Source: Cupriavidus necator (GTDB lineage Bacteria; Pseudomonadota; Gammaproteobacteria; Burkholderiales; Burkholderiaceae). Taken from it: a DNA stretch of 64,000 nucleotides. Shown here piece by piece: positions 16,440-25,086 of this stretch. The position numbers and the translations under genes are program-made. The stretch lies in NCBI GenBank assembly GCA_022041995.1, contig CP074381.1, positions 868,001 through 932,000 of the forward strand. Direction: 5' to 3'. Numbering within the stretch: the stretch's first letter is position 1; every line of letters begins with the position of its first letter. The notes under the pieces are model-generated. The model saw nothing but the letters and a program-made list of their open reading frames with translations. It searched no databases and was not told the origin of the DNA.

Positions 16440-17381
16440 CTACAGCACTGGCGTCAGCACCCTGCCGTCAGCCAGGAACGCGTCCAGGTTCTGCAGCGTC
16501 AGCGCGGTCATGGCGGCGCGCGTTTCATGCGTGCCGCTGGCCACGTGCGGCGCCAGCACGACATTGTCCAGCGCCATCAGCGCGGCCGGCACGTTGGGCT
16601 CGTCCTGGAACACGTCCAGGCCGGCACCGCCCAGGCGCCCTTCGGCCAGTGCCGCCACCAGTGCCGCCTCGTCGATCACGCTGCCGCGCGAGACATTGAC
16701 CAGGATGCCGCCGGGTCCGAGGGCCTCGATGACCTCGCGCGACACCAGCCCGGCCGTCGACGGCCCGCCCACGGTGGCCACCACCAGGAAGTCGGCCCAC
16801 GCCGCCAGTGCCTTCAGGTCCGGCTCGAAGCGCCAGGGCGCACCCTCGCGCGGGCGGCGGTTGTTGTACGCGATCTCCATGTCGAAGCCCTGCGCGCGGC
16901 GGGCGACGATCTCGCCGATGCGGCCCAGCCCCAGGATGCCGAGCTTCTTGCCCGACACGCGCGTGGTCAGCGGGAAGCCGCCCTGCGGCCAGCGCCCGGC
17001 GCGCACGAAGCGGTCGCCATGGGCGATGCCGCGCGCCGCATCCAGCAGCAGCCCGAAGGCCAGGTCGGCGACGCAGTCATTGAGCACGTCGGGGGTATTG
17101 CTGACCTGGATGCCGCGCGCGCGGGCCGCGTCCAGCGCGATCGCGTCATAGCCCACGCCGAAGCTGACGATGGCTTCCAGGCGCGGCAGCGCATCGATCA
17201 GCGCCGCGCTGCAGCCGTGGCGCGCCGAGGTCACCACCACGCGCACCTGCTGGCCCTCGCTGCGCGCCCACGCGATCGGATCGGCGTGCCGCCACAGCGC
17301 GGCGGCGCCGTATTGTTGCTGCAGGGTGGCATTGGTCTGCGGCGCGAGCGGGCCGACCTGGAGGATCTGGGGAGCGGACAT
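16440..17381 (-). CDS. D-2-hydroxyacid dehydrogenase (NAD(P)-dependent)
   Basis: 313 residues, D-isomer-specific 2-hydroxyacid dehydrogenase family (glyoxylate/hydroxypyruvate reductase-like). The Rossmann loop LGILGLGRIG is near residue 147, VNVSRGSVIDEAAL carries the substrate-binding arginine region and LAPHVASGT the catalytic histidine near 283. The ATG at 17381 gives standard length; the frame is open 28 codons upstream with no family similarity. NADP preference is suggested by the NNRRPR stretch after the second strand. Substrate not determinable. Confidence 0.88.
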   Translation of the reverse strand: MSAPQILQVGPLAPQTNATLQQQYGAAALWRHADPIAWARSEGQQVRVVVTSARHGCSAALIDALPRLEAIVSFGVGYDAIALDAARARGIQVSNTPDVLNDCVADLAFGLLLDAARGIAHGDRFVRAGRWPQGGFPLTTRVSGKKLGILGLGRIGEIVARRAQGFDMEIAYNNRRPREGAPWRFEPDLKALAAWADFLVVATVGGPSTAGLVSREVIEALGPGGILVNVSRGSVIDEAALVAALAEGRLGGAGLDVFQDEPNVPAALMALDNVVLAPHVASGTHETRAAMTALTLQNLDAFLADGRVLTPVL

Positions 17382-17557
17382 GGGATGCGGGATGCAAGGA
17401 GGGGACGGGCAATGGTAGCGCAAGGGCCCCCCATGCGCAGGGGCAGGCAAATCGTGCGCGCGCAAGTTGTGCGATGTTCGTGCCGGCCGGTGGTATCGCG
17501 CGCGCGGGCGGCGGGTTATGCTGCGATCCTGATCCCTGTTGCCCTACTTCATGTGCC

Positions 17558-18118
17558 ATGAAAACCATCTACCTGGCTGGCTTCGACGTCTTTCGCAAGG
17601 ATGCGCGCGCCTGGGGCGAGCACCTCAAGGCGCTGTGCGCAGCGCACGGCTTCAGCGGCCTGTATCCACTCGACAAATCCGCGCCCGATGGCCTGTCGGG
17701 CGCCAACACCGCGCGCTGGATCTATGACGCCAATCTTGCGCTGCTGCGGCGCGCCGACATGGTGATGGCCAACCTCGACGATTTCCGCGGACCGGGCGAG
17801 CCGGATTCCGGCACGGCGTTCGAGGTGGGCTTTGCGGTGGCGCTGCAGAAGCCGGTCTGGGCCTACAGCGCGGATGCGGGCACGCTGCGCGAGCGCGTCA
17901 CCGTGGCCACCGACGAGGATGGCGCGCCGCTGGATGCGCGTGGCTTCGTGGTGGAGGATTTCGGGCTGGGCAAGAACCTGATGCTGGCGTGTTCGGCGAA
18001 GCTGGTGCAGGGTGGGGCGGCCGAGTGCCTGGCGGCGATGGCCGAGGCGATTCACCGGCGTGCCGCCGAAGCCGCCGCCCGCCGCGAGCGCGACACGGCG
18101 GCGTGGGGCGACGACTAG
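17558..18118 (+). CDS. Nucleoside 2-deoxyribosyltransferase family protein
   Basis: 186 residues beginning MKTIYLAGFDVF, with the family's ANLALLRRADMVMANLDDF strand-helix and the active-site region PDSGTAFEVGFAVAL, whose glutamate is the nucleophile in this family (exchange of bases on 2-deoxynucleosides, salvage). Length is slightly above the usual 160-180 because of an Ala/Arg-rich tail. It starts 8 bases after CTACTTCATG without a strong ribosome binding site. Convergent with pqiC, 16 bp between the stops. Confidence 0.85.
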   Translation: MKTIYLAGFDVFRKDARAWGEHLKALCAAHGFSGLYPLDKSAPDGLSGANTARWIYDANLALLRRADMVMANLDDFRGPGEPDSGTAFEVGFAVALQKPVWAYSADAGTLRERVTVATDEDGAPLDARGFVVEDFGLGKNLMLACSAKLVQGGAAECLAAMAEAIHRRAAEAAARRERDTAAWGDD

Positions 18119-18134
18119 GGCCTGTTCATAGGCC

Positions 18135-18740
18135 CTAGGGCCGCAGCGACTGCACCCCGGCCGCGATATCGGCCGCCGTGCTGGCGACGATCTCACGGTA
18201 CGCCGCCACGACGCCATCGACCGCGCCGGGCGCCGGCAGCTCTGCCTGGGTGCGGCCGCTGACCACCTTGCCGTCCGGCAGCCGCCGCACGGTCCAGTTG
18301 ATGGTGGCGCCGGCCCGCTGGCCCACGTCGGCATCCAGGCGCAGCACTTCGGTGGTGATCCGGTACAGCGGCTGCACGTCCGGCATCCCCTGCTGGTAGG
18401 TGTCGACCGCGCCCAGCGTGGCCTGCAGGCGTTGCGACAGCGCGTCGCGCAGCTCGTCGGGCAGCGGCGCGGACCAGCGCGCCAGGTCCAGCAGGCGCAG
18501 GCCGGCGTCGCCGCCATCGCGCACCACCAGTTGCGGGCGGTTGAGCCGCTCCGGCACGCGCACCGGCGCGACTTCCAGCCATAGCGTGTTGGTCGATGCC
18601 GGCGTCGTCGTGGCCGGCAGCGGCGCGACCGCGCCCTGCGCCAGCGTGTAGTAGCGCGGCTCGGGCGAGGCGCACCCGGCCAGCACGGCCGCGGCCAGCG
18701 CGCCGGCGAGGAGGCTGGTGATAGAAAGGCGCTTCATCAT
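18135..18740 (-). CDS. pqiC: PqiC-like outer-membrane lipoprotein of MCE transport system
   Basis: 201 residues with a lipoprotein signal: basic MMKRLS, hydrophobic core, lipobox VLAGCASPEPRYYTL (modified Cys near residue 22). The YYTL opening and LWLEVAPVRVPERLNRPQLV segment identify the ABC-type transport auxiliary lipoprotein domain (PqiC/YmbA). PqiC forms an outer-membrane ring to which the periplasm-spanning PqiB docks, moving lipids between membranes. Its ATG overlaps the pqiB stop by four bases, so translation is coupled. Confidence 0.88.
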   Translation of the reverse strand: MMKRLSITSLLAGALAAAVLAGCASPEPRYYTLAQGAVAPLPATTTPASTNTLWLEVAPVRVPERLNRPQLVVRDGGDAGLRLLDLARWSAPLPDELRDALSQRLQATLGAVDTYQQGMPDVQPLYRITTEVLRLDADVGQRAGATINWTVRRLPDGKVVSGRTQAELPAPGAVDGVVAAYREIVASTAADIAAGVQSLRP

Positions 18741-20398
18741 TCTTGCTCCGGCTTGCCGCGCAGCAGCGCTTCAGGGTGGCGTTCGAGGTAATCGGTCAGC
18801 GTGCGCAGCGACGTGGCGGTGCGCGTCAGTTCCTGCAGCATGCGGCGCGTGTCCTGCTGCAGCGGCGCGTCCGAGGCCAGCGTGCCGTTGGCCGCGGTCA
18901 GGGTCTTGCGCGCGTCCTGCAGCGCGGCCAGCACCTGCGGCGCAACGTCGCCGTTGAGCTGCTGCACCAGCTTGTCGGCGGTTGCCAGCGTCTTGTTCAG
19001 GCTAGCCACCGTGGTGCGCAGGTCCTGGCCGATCTGGTCGAACGGCACCTTGTCGATGCGGTTGACGATGTCGCCCACCTGCGCCTGCAGCTGGTCGAAG
19101 GTGCCCGGGGTGGTGGCGAATTCCGGGATCGGTGCGTCCAGGTCGACCTTGGCCGGTGCCGCCTTCGGGAAGAAGTCGAGCGCCACGTACAGCTGGCCGG
19201 TGAGCAGGTTGCCGGTGCGCAGCTGCGCGCGCATGCCACGCTGCAGCAGGCCCTGGATGATCTTGCGCGCGCGCTCGCGGTCTTCGACATCACGTTCGCG
19301 GAAGCCCATGCGCGACGGGTACAGCTCTACCACCACGGGCATGCGGAACGCTTTCTTGTCGCGCTGGTACTCGATGCCGATCGAACGCACCTGGCCCACG
19401 ATCACGCCGCGGAAGTCCACCTGCGCGCCCGGCGACAGCCCGCGCACGGACTGGTCGAAGTTGAGCACCGCCAGCGTGGGCGCCAGTTCTTCCGGCTCCT
19501 TCATCGCCTCGGCCTGGTCGCTGGCCAGCAGGAACTGCGTGTTCTCGGCCGCGGCGTCGGTGGCCGTGGTGTGGTCCGGCGCCTGGAAGGCGACACCGCC
19601 CAGCAGCACCGTCACCAGCGACTGCGTCGACAGCTTGAGCCCGCCGGCATCGAGCTTCAGGTCGACGCCGCTGGCATGCCAGAAGCGCGTGTCGGCGGTG
19701 ACCAGCTTGTCATAGGGTTTGTTGACGAACACGCGCAGCGTGAGGTCGCGCCCGTTGGGATCAAGCTGGTATGCCACCACCTGGCCCACCAGCACGCGCC
19801 GGTAGTAGACCGGCGAGCCGATATCGAGCGAGCCCAGCTCGGAGGCGCGCAGCACAAACTGCTTGCCGGAGGCATCGGTGGTCACCACCGGCGGCACTTC
19901 CAGCCCCTTGAAGTCGCGCGCGGATTCATTCGACTTGCCCGCATCCACCCCGATATAGGCCCCGGAAAGCAATGTCTCCAGCCCGGACACGCCGCTGGCC
20001 GCAAAGCGCGGGCGCACTACCCAGAAGCGGGTGTCGGCCACGGCGAAGTTCTCGGCGTCCTTGGTCAGGTCGATCGACGCCACCACGTGCGAGCGGTCGC
20101 GCGCCAGCCGCACCGACTTGACCAGCCCGATGTCGACGTCCTTGTAGCGCACCGCTGTCTTGCCGGGCGTCAGGCCCTCGGCCGTGCGGAAGGTGACGGT
20201 GATTTCCGGCCCGCGCGAGGTCAGCGTATGCACCAGCAGCGAGATGCCGACCACCGCGGCCACGATCGGGATCAGCCAGACCAGCGAAGGCAGCCAGCGC
20301 GCGCGGCGCCGGCGTTCGGGCCGCGGCAGGCCCGGCGGTGCCGGCGGGGGCGAACCCGCGGGCGTGGTGGCTTGGTTGTCATTGTCGGGCATTGTCAT
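18737..20398 (-). CDS. pqiB: PqiB-like intermembrane transport protein (three MCE domains)
   Basis: 553 residues: a short Pro-rich cytoplasmic tail, one membrane anchor (WLPSLVWLIPIVAAVVGISL, near residues 34-53), then MCE/MlaD domains in series, each opening with a strand such as ITVTFRTAEGLTPGKTAVRYKDV, and a C-terminal helical tube region with LNKTLATADKLVQQL. This is the periplasm-spanning needle of the Pqi lipid-transport system. Start at 20398 or 20392. It overlaps the end of the second pqiA gene by 20 bp and pqiC by 4 bp. Confidence 0.93.
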   Translation of the reverse strand: MTMPDNDNQATTPAGSPPPAPPGLPRPERRRRARWLPSLVWLIPIVAAVVGISLLVHTLTSRGPEITVTFRTAEGLTPGKTAVRYKDVDIGLVKSVRLARDRSHVVASIDLTKDAENFAVADTRFWVVRPRFAASGVSGLETLLSGAYIGVDAGKSNESARDFKGLEVPPVVTTDASGKQFVLRASELGSLDIGSPVYYRRVLVGQVVAYQLDPNGRDLTLRVFVNKPYDKLVTADTRFWHASGVDLKLDAGGLKLSTQSLVTVLLGGVAFQAPDHTTATDAAAENTQFLLASDQAEAMKEPEELAPTLAVLNFDQSVRGLSPGAQVDFRGVIVGQVRSIGIEYQRDKKAFRMPVVVELYPSRMGFRERDVEDRERARKIIQGLLQRGMRAQLRTGNLLTGQLYVALDFFPKAAPAKVDLDAPIPEFATTPGTFDQLQAQVGDIVNRIDKVPFDQIGQDLRTTVASLNKTLATADKLVQQLNGDVAPQVLAALQDARKTLTAANGTLASDAPLQQDTRRMLQELTRTATSLRTLTDYLERHPEALLRGKPEQE

Positions 20399-21130
20399 CT
20401 TCCAGCGAGTCCCACAGCAGGCGCGGATCGAAGCTGAGCGAGGCCAGCATGGTCATGACCACGACCGCGCCAAAGGCCATGGCGCCGCCGCCGGGAATGA
20501 TGGTGGCCAGCGCCCGGCCCGCACCAGCGAGGCCAGCAGCGCCACCACGAAAATATCGAGCATCGACCAGCGGCCGATCACCTCTACCAGTCCGTACAGC
20601 CGGGTCTGCTGCCGGATCCGCCAGGTCGAGCGGAAATGCACGGACAGCAGCAGGAAGGTGAGGATCACCATCTTCAGCAGCGGCACGATGATGCTGGCGA
20701 CCAGCACCAGTCCGGCCAGCATGTGCGAGCCGGACAGCCACAGATAGATCACGCCGGACAGGATGGTGTCCTGCTGCGTGCCGAGGATGGACTGCGTCAC
20801 CATCACCGGCAGCACGTTGGCCGGAATATAGAGGATAAAGGCGGCGAGCAGGAAGGCCCAGGTGCGCGCCAGGCTGTCGGGCTTGCGATGGTGCAGGGTG
20901 GCGCCGCAGCGCGGGCAGGGCTCGCCCTCCAGTGCGCGCGGGCTGACCAGGTCGCAGGCGTGGCACGACAGCAGGCCCAGCCGGCTGGCGGTCGGGACCT
21001 GCGGCAGCGGGTTGCGCTCGTCGTCGTCGGTGAGTTCGGCCACCACCTCGCGCGCCAGCTGGCGCGGGCGGGCCAGGCGGCCGCCTGGCTGGCGGGGGCG
21101 CTGCGTCGGCCGTTGCGGCTGGCCTGTCAT
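20379..21130 (-). CDS. pqiA: PqiA domain membrane protein (second of two), one frame break
   Basis: About 251 codons with the PqiA layout: cysteine pairs for a zinc ribbon (CHACDLVSP, CPRCGATL), then four membrane segments starting LAAFILYIPANVLPVM. E. coli PqiA fuses two such halves; here they are separate genes. The frame breaks at 20513-20515, where a CCC run (plus strand) should be CCCC: before it the frame reads VVALLASLVRAG, after it ALATIIPGGGAMAFGAVVV to the stop at 20379. With the base restored the gene ends overlapping pqiB by 20 bp, so sequence error is more likely than decay. Confidence 0.85.
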
Positions 21131-21816
21131 CGGCCTTCCTCGCCCGCAGCCGCGGCGTTGTCATCGGGCGTTTCCAGGTGGCGCCACAGGTCGCGCGGAT
21201 CGAACGACAGCATTGCTGCCAGCACGATCACCAGCGCCGCGAACGACCATAGCGCGACGCCGGGCAGCACGCGCGCCATGCTGGACAGCTTCACCAGCGT
21301 GACCAGCACCCCGATCATGAAGACTTCGATCATGCCCCAGGGCCGGGTCTGGCGGATGCCGCGCACGATGCGGTCGAAGCCGGCGGGCATGCGGTGCTGC
21401 GCCATCGGCACCAGCAGGTAGGCCATCATCAGCATTTCAGACAGCGGGAACAGGATGGTGGTGGCGAACACCAGTGCCGCCACCAGTCCCATCTTGTCGG
21501 TGTACAGGGCCTGCACGGCGCCCAGCAGCGTGGTCTGGGTGCGGACCCCCTGCAAGTCCATCTCGACGATCGGGTAGGCGTTGGAGACCAGGAACAGGAT
21601 CAGCGCGGTGATGACCAGCGGCAGCAGCCGTTGATACTGGCGGCGGCTTTCGCGGTAGAGCTCGCCGCCGCAGCGCAGGCACAGCGCACGTTCGCCAGGC
21701 GCGATCGGCGTGCGTTCGTAGACCGCGTCACAGTATTCGCACGCCACCAGCCGGTGCAGCGCGGCAGGCGAGAGCTCGGGGGTGGCGGGCGCGCCGGGCG
21801 CGTCGTGCCCTGCCAT
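21127..21816 (-). CDS. pqiA: PqiA domain membrane protein (first of two)
   Basis: 229 residues: N-terminal zinc-ribbon cysteines (CEYCDAVYER, CLRCGGEL), then four hydrophobic segments from LLPLVITALILFLVSNAYPI, the PqiA half-domain. It is the membrane part of the PqiABC lipid-transport system. Its start shares TGATG with the stop of the AI-2E transporter, and its stop overlaps the next pqiA start by four bases, so the five genes from 22973 to 18135 form one tightly coupled operon. Confidence 0.9.
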   Translation of the reverse strand: MAGHDAPGAPATPELSPAALHRLVACEYCDAVYERTPIAPGERALCLRCGGELYRESRRQYQRLLPLVITALILFLVSNAYPIVEMDLQGVRTQTTLLGAVQALYTDKMGLVAALVFATTILFPLSEMLMMAYLLVPMAQHRMPAGFDRIVRGIRQTRPWGMIEVFMIGVLVTLVKLSSMARVLPGVALWSFAALVIVLAAMLSFDPRDLWRHLETPDDNAAAAGEEGR

Positions 21817-22973
21817 CAGCCGGGGTGCTTGCCGGTCGTGGCCGGCGGGACATCGGGGTTGTCGACCACGGCCGGCGCCGGCGGCGCGGCCGCCAGCGCC
21901 TCGCCCTGCTGCAGGTCATGCTTTACTTCTGCCTGCGAGCCGATGGTCCAGTCGCGCAGCAGCGCATAGGCCACTGCCAGCAGCGTCGGGCCGATGAACA
22001 CGCCGAGGAAGCCGAACGCCAGCGCACCGCCGAGCACGCCCAGCATGATCCAGATCAGCGGCATGCCGGTGCCCTTGCTGATCAGCAGCGGCTTGACGAT
22101 GTTGTCAGCCATGCTGACCACGCCCACGCCCCATATCACCAGGAAGATGGCCCAGCCGGTGGCGCCGGTGTGGTACAGCCACAGCGCGGCCGGCAGCCAC
22201 ACCAGCGGCGGGCCGACCGGGATCACCGACAGGAAGAAGGTCACGAAGCCCAGGATGGCCGCGCCCGGCACGCCCGCGATCCACAGGCCGATGCCGGCCA
22301 GCACCGCCTGGATGAAGGCCGTGCCCAGCACGCCGTAAACCACGCCCTTGACGGTGCTGCCGGCCAGTTCCAGCAGATGGTCGGCGCGCTCGCCGGCGAT
22401 GCGGCGCATGCCCGCGCGCAGCCAGGCAATGGCGAACTCGCCGCCGGTATAGAAGAAGAACGCAAGTATGATCGACAGCGCCAGCTGGCCCAGCCCGGCG
22501 CCGATCGACAGTCCGGCGCCGAGCAGCACGTGGCCCACCGGGGCGATCAGCTTGCGCAGGTTGGCGATCATCTCGGAATCGGCATTGATGACGCTGTCCC
22601 AGGAGCTTTGCAGGTAGGTGCCGACATAGGGCAAGCTGCTCAGCCAGGCGGGCAGTTGCGGGATGCCGTGTTCCATATAGCGGTCGACCAGCGCGGACAG
22701 GTCGTCCAGATGCGCGGAGAAGCTGGCGCCGGCATAGACGAAGGGACCCAGCACCACCACGGTGGCCAGCAGCACGCAGATCAGCGCCGCCAGGTTGCGC
22801 CGGTTGCCCAGCCAGCGCGACAGCACTGTATAGGGGTACCACGAGCTGAAGGCCAGGATTGCGCCCCACAGCAGCGCAGTGGTGAACGGCGCCAGCACCA
22901 GCAGCGAGCCGCCGATCAGCACGATCAGCGCGAAGACGGCTGCGATTTTCTCAATTAACTGGCCGGAATTCAT
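21816..22973 (-). CDS. AI-2E family transporter (YdiK-like permease)
   Basis: 385-residue membrane protein with about eight segments, of the AI-2E (TqsA/PerM/YdiK) family. Seen are the N-terminal tandem helices, the amphipathic middle segment (HLDDLSALVDRYMEHG) and the C-terminal MADNIVKPLLISKGTGMP block with LGFLGVFIGPTLLAV-type ending, which is the strongest family signature. Substrates of most members are unknown; several export small molecules or ions. It heads the pqi operon, and its presence there suggests a link to envelope homeostasis. Confidence 0.88.
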   Translation of the reverse strand: MNSGQLIEKIAAVFALIVLIGGSLLVLAPFTTALLWGAILAFSSWYPYTVLSRWLGNRRNLAALICVLLATVVVLGPFVYAGASFSAHLDDLSALVDRYMEHGIPQLPAWLSSLPYVGTYLQSSWDSVINADSEMIANLRKLIAPVGHVLLGAGLSIGAGLGQLALSIILAFFFYTGGEFAIAWLRAGMRRIAGERADHLLELAGSTVKGVVYGVLGTAFIQAVLAGIGLWIAGVPGAAILGFVTFFLSVIPVGPPLVWLPAALWLYHTGATGWAIFLVIWGVGVVSMADNIVKPLLISKGTGMPLIWIMLGVLGGALAFGFLGVFIGPTLLAVAYALLRDWTIGSQAEVKHDLQQGEALAAAPPAPAVVDNPDVPPATTGKHPG

Positions 22974-23825
22974 GGATGGCTCTCCCTTGGTCGCGCCGGT
23001 GTGACGGGAACGGCGTAAATATAGCTTACGTCGGGGTGGGGGATGGGAAACGCGGGGAGGGTGATTGGCCCTGGGCGGTTGGTTGTCGTGCTTGGCGGGC
23101 GTGGGCTGTTTCGCCGGCGTAGCCGGCGAGTCACTTTCTGTCCAAGCGACAGAAAGTAACCAAAGAACGCGTCGCCTGAGCGGCTGGCTATAAATTGCTC
23201 GGCGTTGGTGGTTCCAGCGGTGGTGATTTCCGCAAATGTGATTGGTGGTTCGAGCCAGCTACGCTCCCTGTCTGGTGCCTGCGTCGACGGACTATTGGAC
23301 GAACCCGACTTTAGGTTGTTGGCAGCCTGCTAAGACCGCCATCGGTGGGACGCCTTCGGCTGCGCTGCGCGCACTCAGTATCTCAGGTCGGAGGCACGGG
23401 CACGGAGTGCATCGCTGCGCTCGCACCGCGTGGTCGCGGATGACGCCGAACCCAACGCTGTCAGGACCTGGTCGGTCGCTCTGCTTAGGGCCGGCGCAGC
23501 AGCCGTAGGCGTCCCCGCGATACGGTCGGTAGCAGGCGGCCTACGCCCTGCATGGGGATCGTTCAATAGTGGGTTAACGAAGGCACTGCCCCTGACTCAC
23601 ATGGCGTAGCAGGCTCGAACGGGCAACCACACCGAACGGCAAGCACCGCCGTGGGAACGGGCCAACGCCGAGGAATGGATTGCCAGCCGCTCAGGCGACG
23701 CGTTTTTGGTTACTTTTTGTCGCTCGGACAAAAAGTGACTCGCCGGCTACGCCGGCGAAACAGCCCACGCTAGCCAAGAGCAACAACCGACCGCCGGCGA
23801 CAACCCAAACCCCAATAACCCAAAC
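22974..23825. other. Long intergenic region dominated by an inverted-repeat element
   Basis: 850 bases between the divergently oriented ends of the pqi operon promoter side and the 3' end of the HPP-CBS gene. Most of it is the inverted repeat listed separately. No open frame in it resembles a protein; the open frames present are arginine-rich shadows. Confidence 0.6.
23073..23795. repeat. Large inverted repeat, about 115-bp arms around a 0.5-kb core
   Basis: Left arm 23073-23188 and right arm 23682-23795 are reverse complements with few mismatches over roughly 115 bases. Each arm contains a small hairpin of its own (left ACTTTCTGTC/GACAGAAAGT, right the same stem with TTTTTGTC) and the palindrome CGCCGGCGTAGCCGGCG. 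The core of about 490 bases has no credible gene. Mismatches in the hairpin stems are compensated (C-G changed to T-A), so the stems seem to be kept by selection or by gene conversion. It may be a MITE-like or interspersed element of this lineage. Confidence 0.75.
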
Positions 23826-24961
23826 TCAATCCGGCACCGCCATCACCCCACTCTTAAGCAACGCAGCAACAAGGTCAGACTGCGTCACCATCCCCACCAC
23901 GCGCCGCTGATCGTCGATCACGGGCGCGTGGTGAAGGCCCCCGTCTGAAAACGCCTGCGCCAGTTCCACCATCGGCTGCTCGGGGCGGGCGGTGATGACG
24001 GCGCGCGTCATCAGGTTGCGCACGGTGCCGGCGAGGCGCCGCGCGCCGGTATCACGCTGTACCGCAAAAAAGTCGCTCTGGGTAATGATCCCCACCAGCC
24101 GCCGGGTGGCGTCCACCACCGGCAGTGCCTTGATGCGGTGCCGCGACAGCAGGTGCCCCGCCTCATGCGCAGGCTGGTCCGGGTCACCATGATCACGTCG
24201 CGCGACATGATTTCGCCGCACAGCACGTTGCCGAAGTGGCGTCGGTAGGCGCGCAGCTGCGCTGCAACCAGGATCTGTTCGAGGTCGTCTTCTTCGATAT
24301 CCAGGAATTCGCCCCGCACCTTCAGGGCGGCGTCGAGGTCGGCGCGGGTGACGCCTATGCGCTGGGATGGCGGCACGTCTTTCGTCCCATGCTGCGCTGC
24401 AGGCTCGGGCGGGCGGTGCGGGTAGCGCCGCCGCGACAGGTTGTTGAAGGCAAGCGCCATCAGCAGCAGCAGCATCGAATTGAACAGCACCGGCACGGCC
24501 ACAAAGCCAAAGCCCAGCGCACTGACCGCCGGACCGCCGAATACGGCGGTGATGGCCACCGCGCCGCTGGGCGGGTGCACGCAGTGGAGCTGAAACATCA
24601 GGGCGATGGCGAGTGCCACCGCGACAGCTGCGGCCAGGCCAGGGTCCGGAATCCAGCGCGCGCACGCCACGCCTATCACCGCGGCAATCAGGTTGCCGCC
24701 AATGATCGACCAGGGCTGCGCCAGGGGTGAGGATGGCACGGCGAACAACAACACCGCAGAGGCCCCCATCGGCGCGACAAACCAGGGATTGAAGCCGCCT
24801 AGTGTCTGGTGGCTGATCCATTCGGTGCAGAGCAGGCCGAGGAGGGCGCCCAGGCAACTCTTGAGGCGCTCTTTGCGGCTGGCGGCAACGGGCAGCGGAA
24901 TGAATGTGCGCAGCCATGCACGGGCATTGTGCGCCAGGGCGGAGACGGGGGCGGTTGGCAT
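23826..24961 (-). CDS. HPP family membrane protein with C-terminal CBS pair, one frame break
   Basis: About 379 codons. N-terminal half: HPP domain with four membrane segments, including the name-giving CVHPPSGAVAITAVFGGPAV stretch, written here in parts (CVHPP near residue 112). C-terminal half: two CBS domains (EIMSRDVIMVT..., LMTRAVITARPEQPM, HHAPVIDDQRRVVGMVTQSDL). CBS pairs bind adenosyl ligands; HPP proteins are implicated in nitrite transport in plastids and cyanobacteria. At 24178-24184 the plus-strand run CCGGG should be CCGGGG: restoring a base joins the CBS1 halves. It is divergent from the ClC channel gene. Confidence 0.83.
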
Positions 24962-24996
24962 TCTTGTAACGGGGGCGCTTTGGAATGGTGCGCGTA

Positions 24997-25019
24997 ATAT
25001 ATCACGCGGTGATATATTT
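24997..25019. promoter_or_regulatory. Perfect palindromic operator candidate between HPP-CBS and ClC genes
   Basis: AATATATCAC, three bases GCG, GTGATATATT: a perfect 10-bp inverted repeat, strikingly AT-rich against its surroundings. It lies 36 bp upstream of the HPP-CBS start and 68 bp upstream of the ClC start, well placed to control both divergent genes. It does not match an operator I can name. Confidence 0.65.
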
Positions 25020-25086
25020 GGCCGCCTTTGGTGCGGTGCATCCCAACCGTGGGGCATGACGCACCGCACAAGAGCAAGGAGCCCCA

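Noticed and set aside
23073..23795. Reading the inverted repeat as an insertion sequence with transposase
   Set aside because: No transposase-like frame in the 490-bp core and no target duplication seen; kept only as a repeat.
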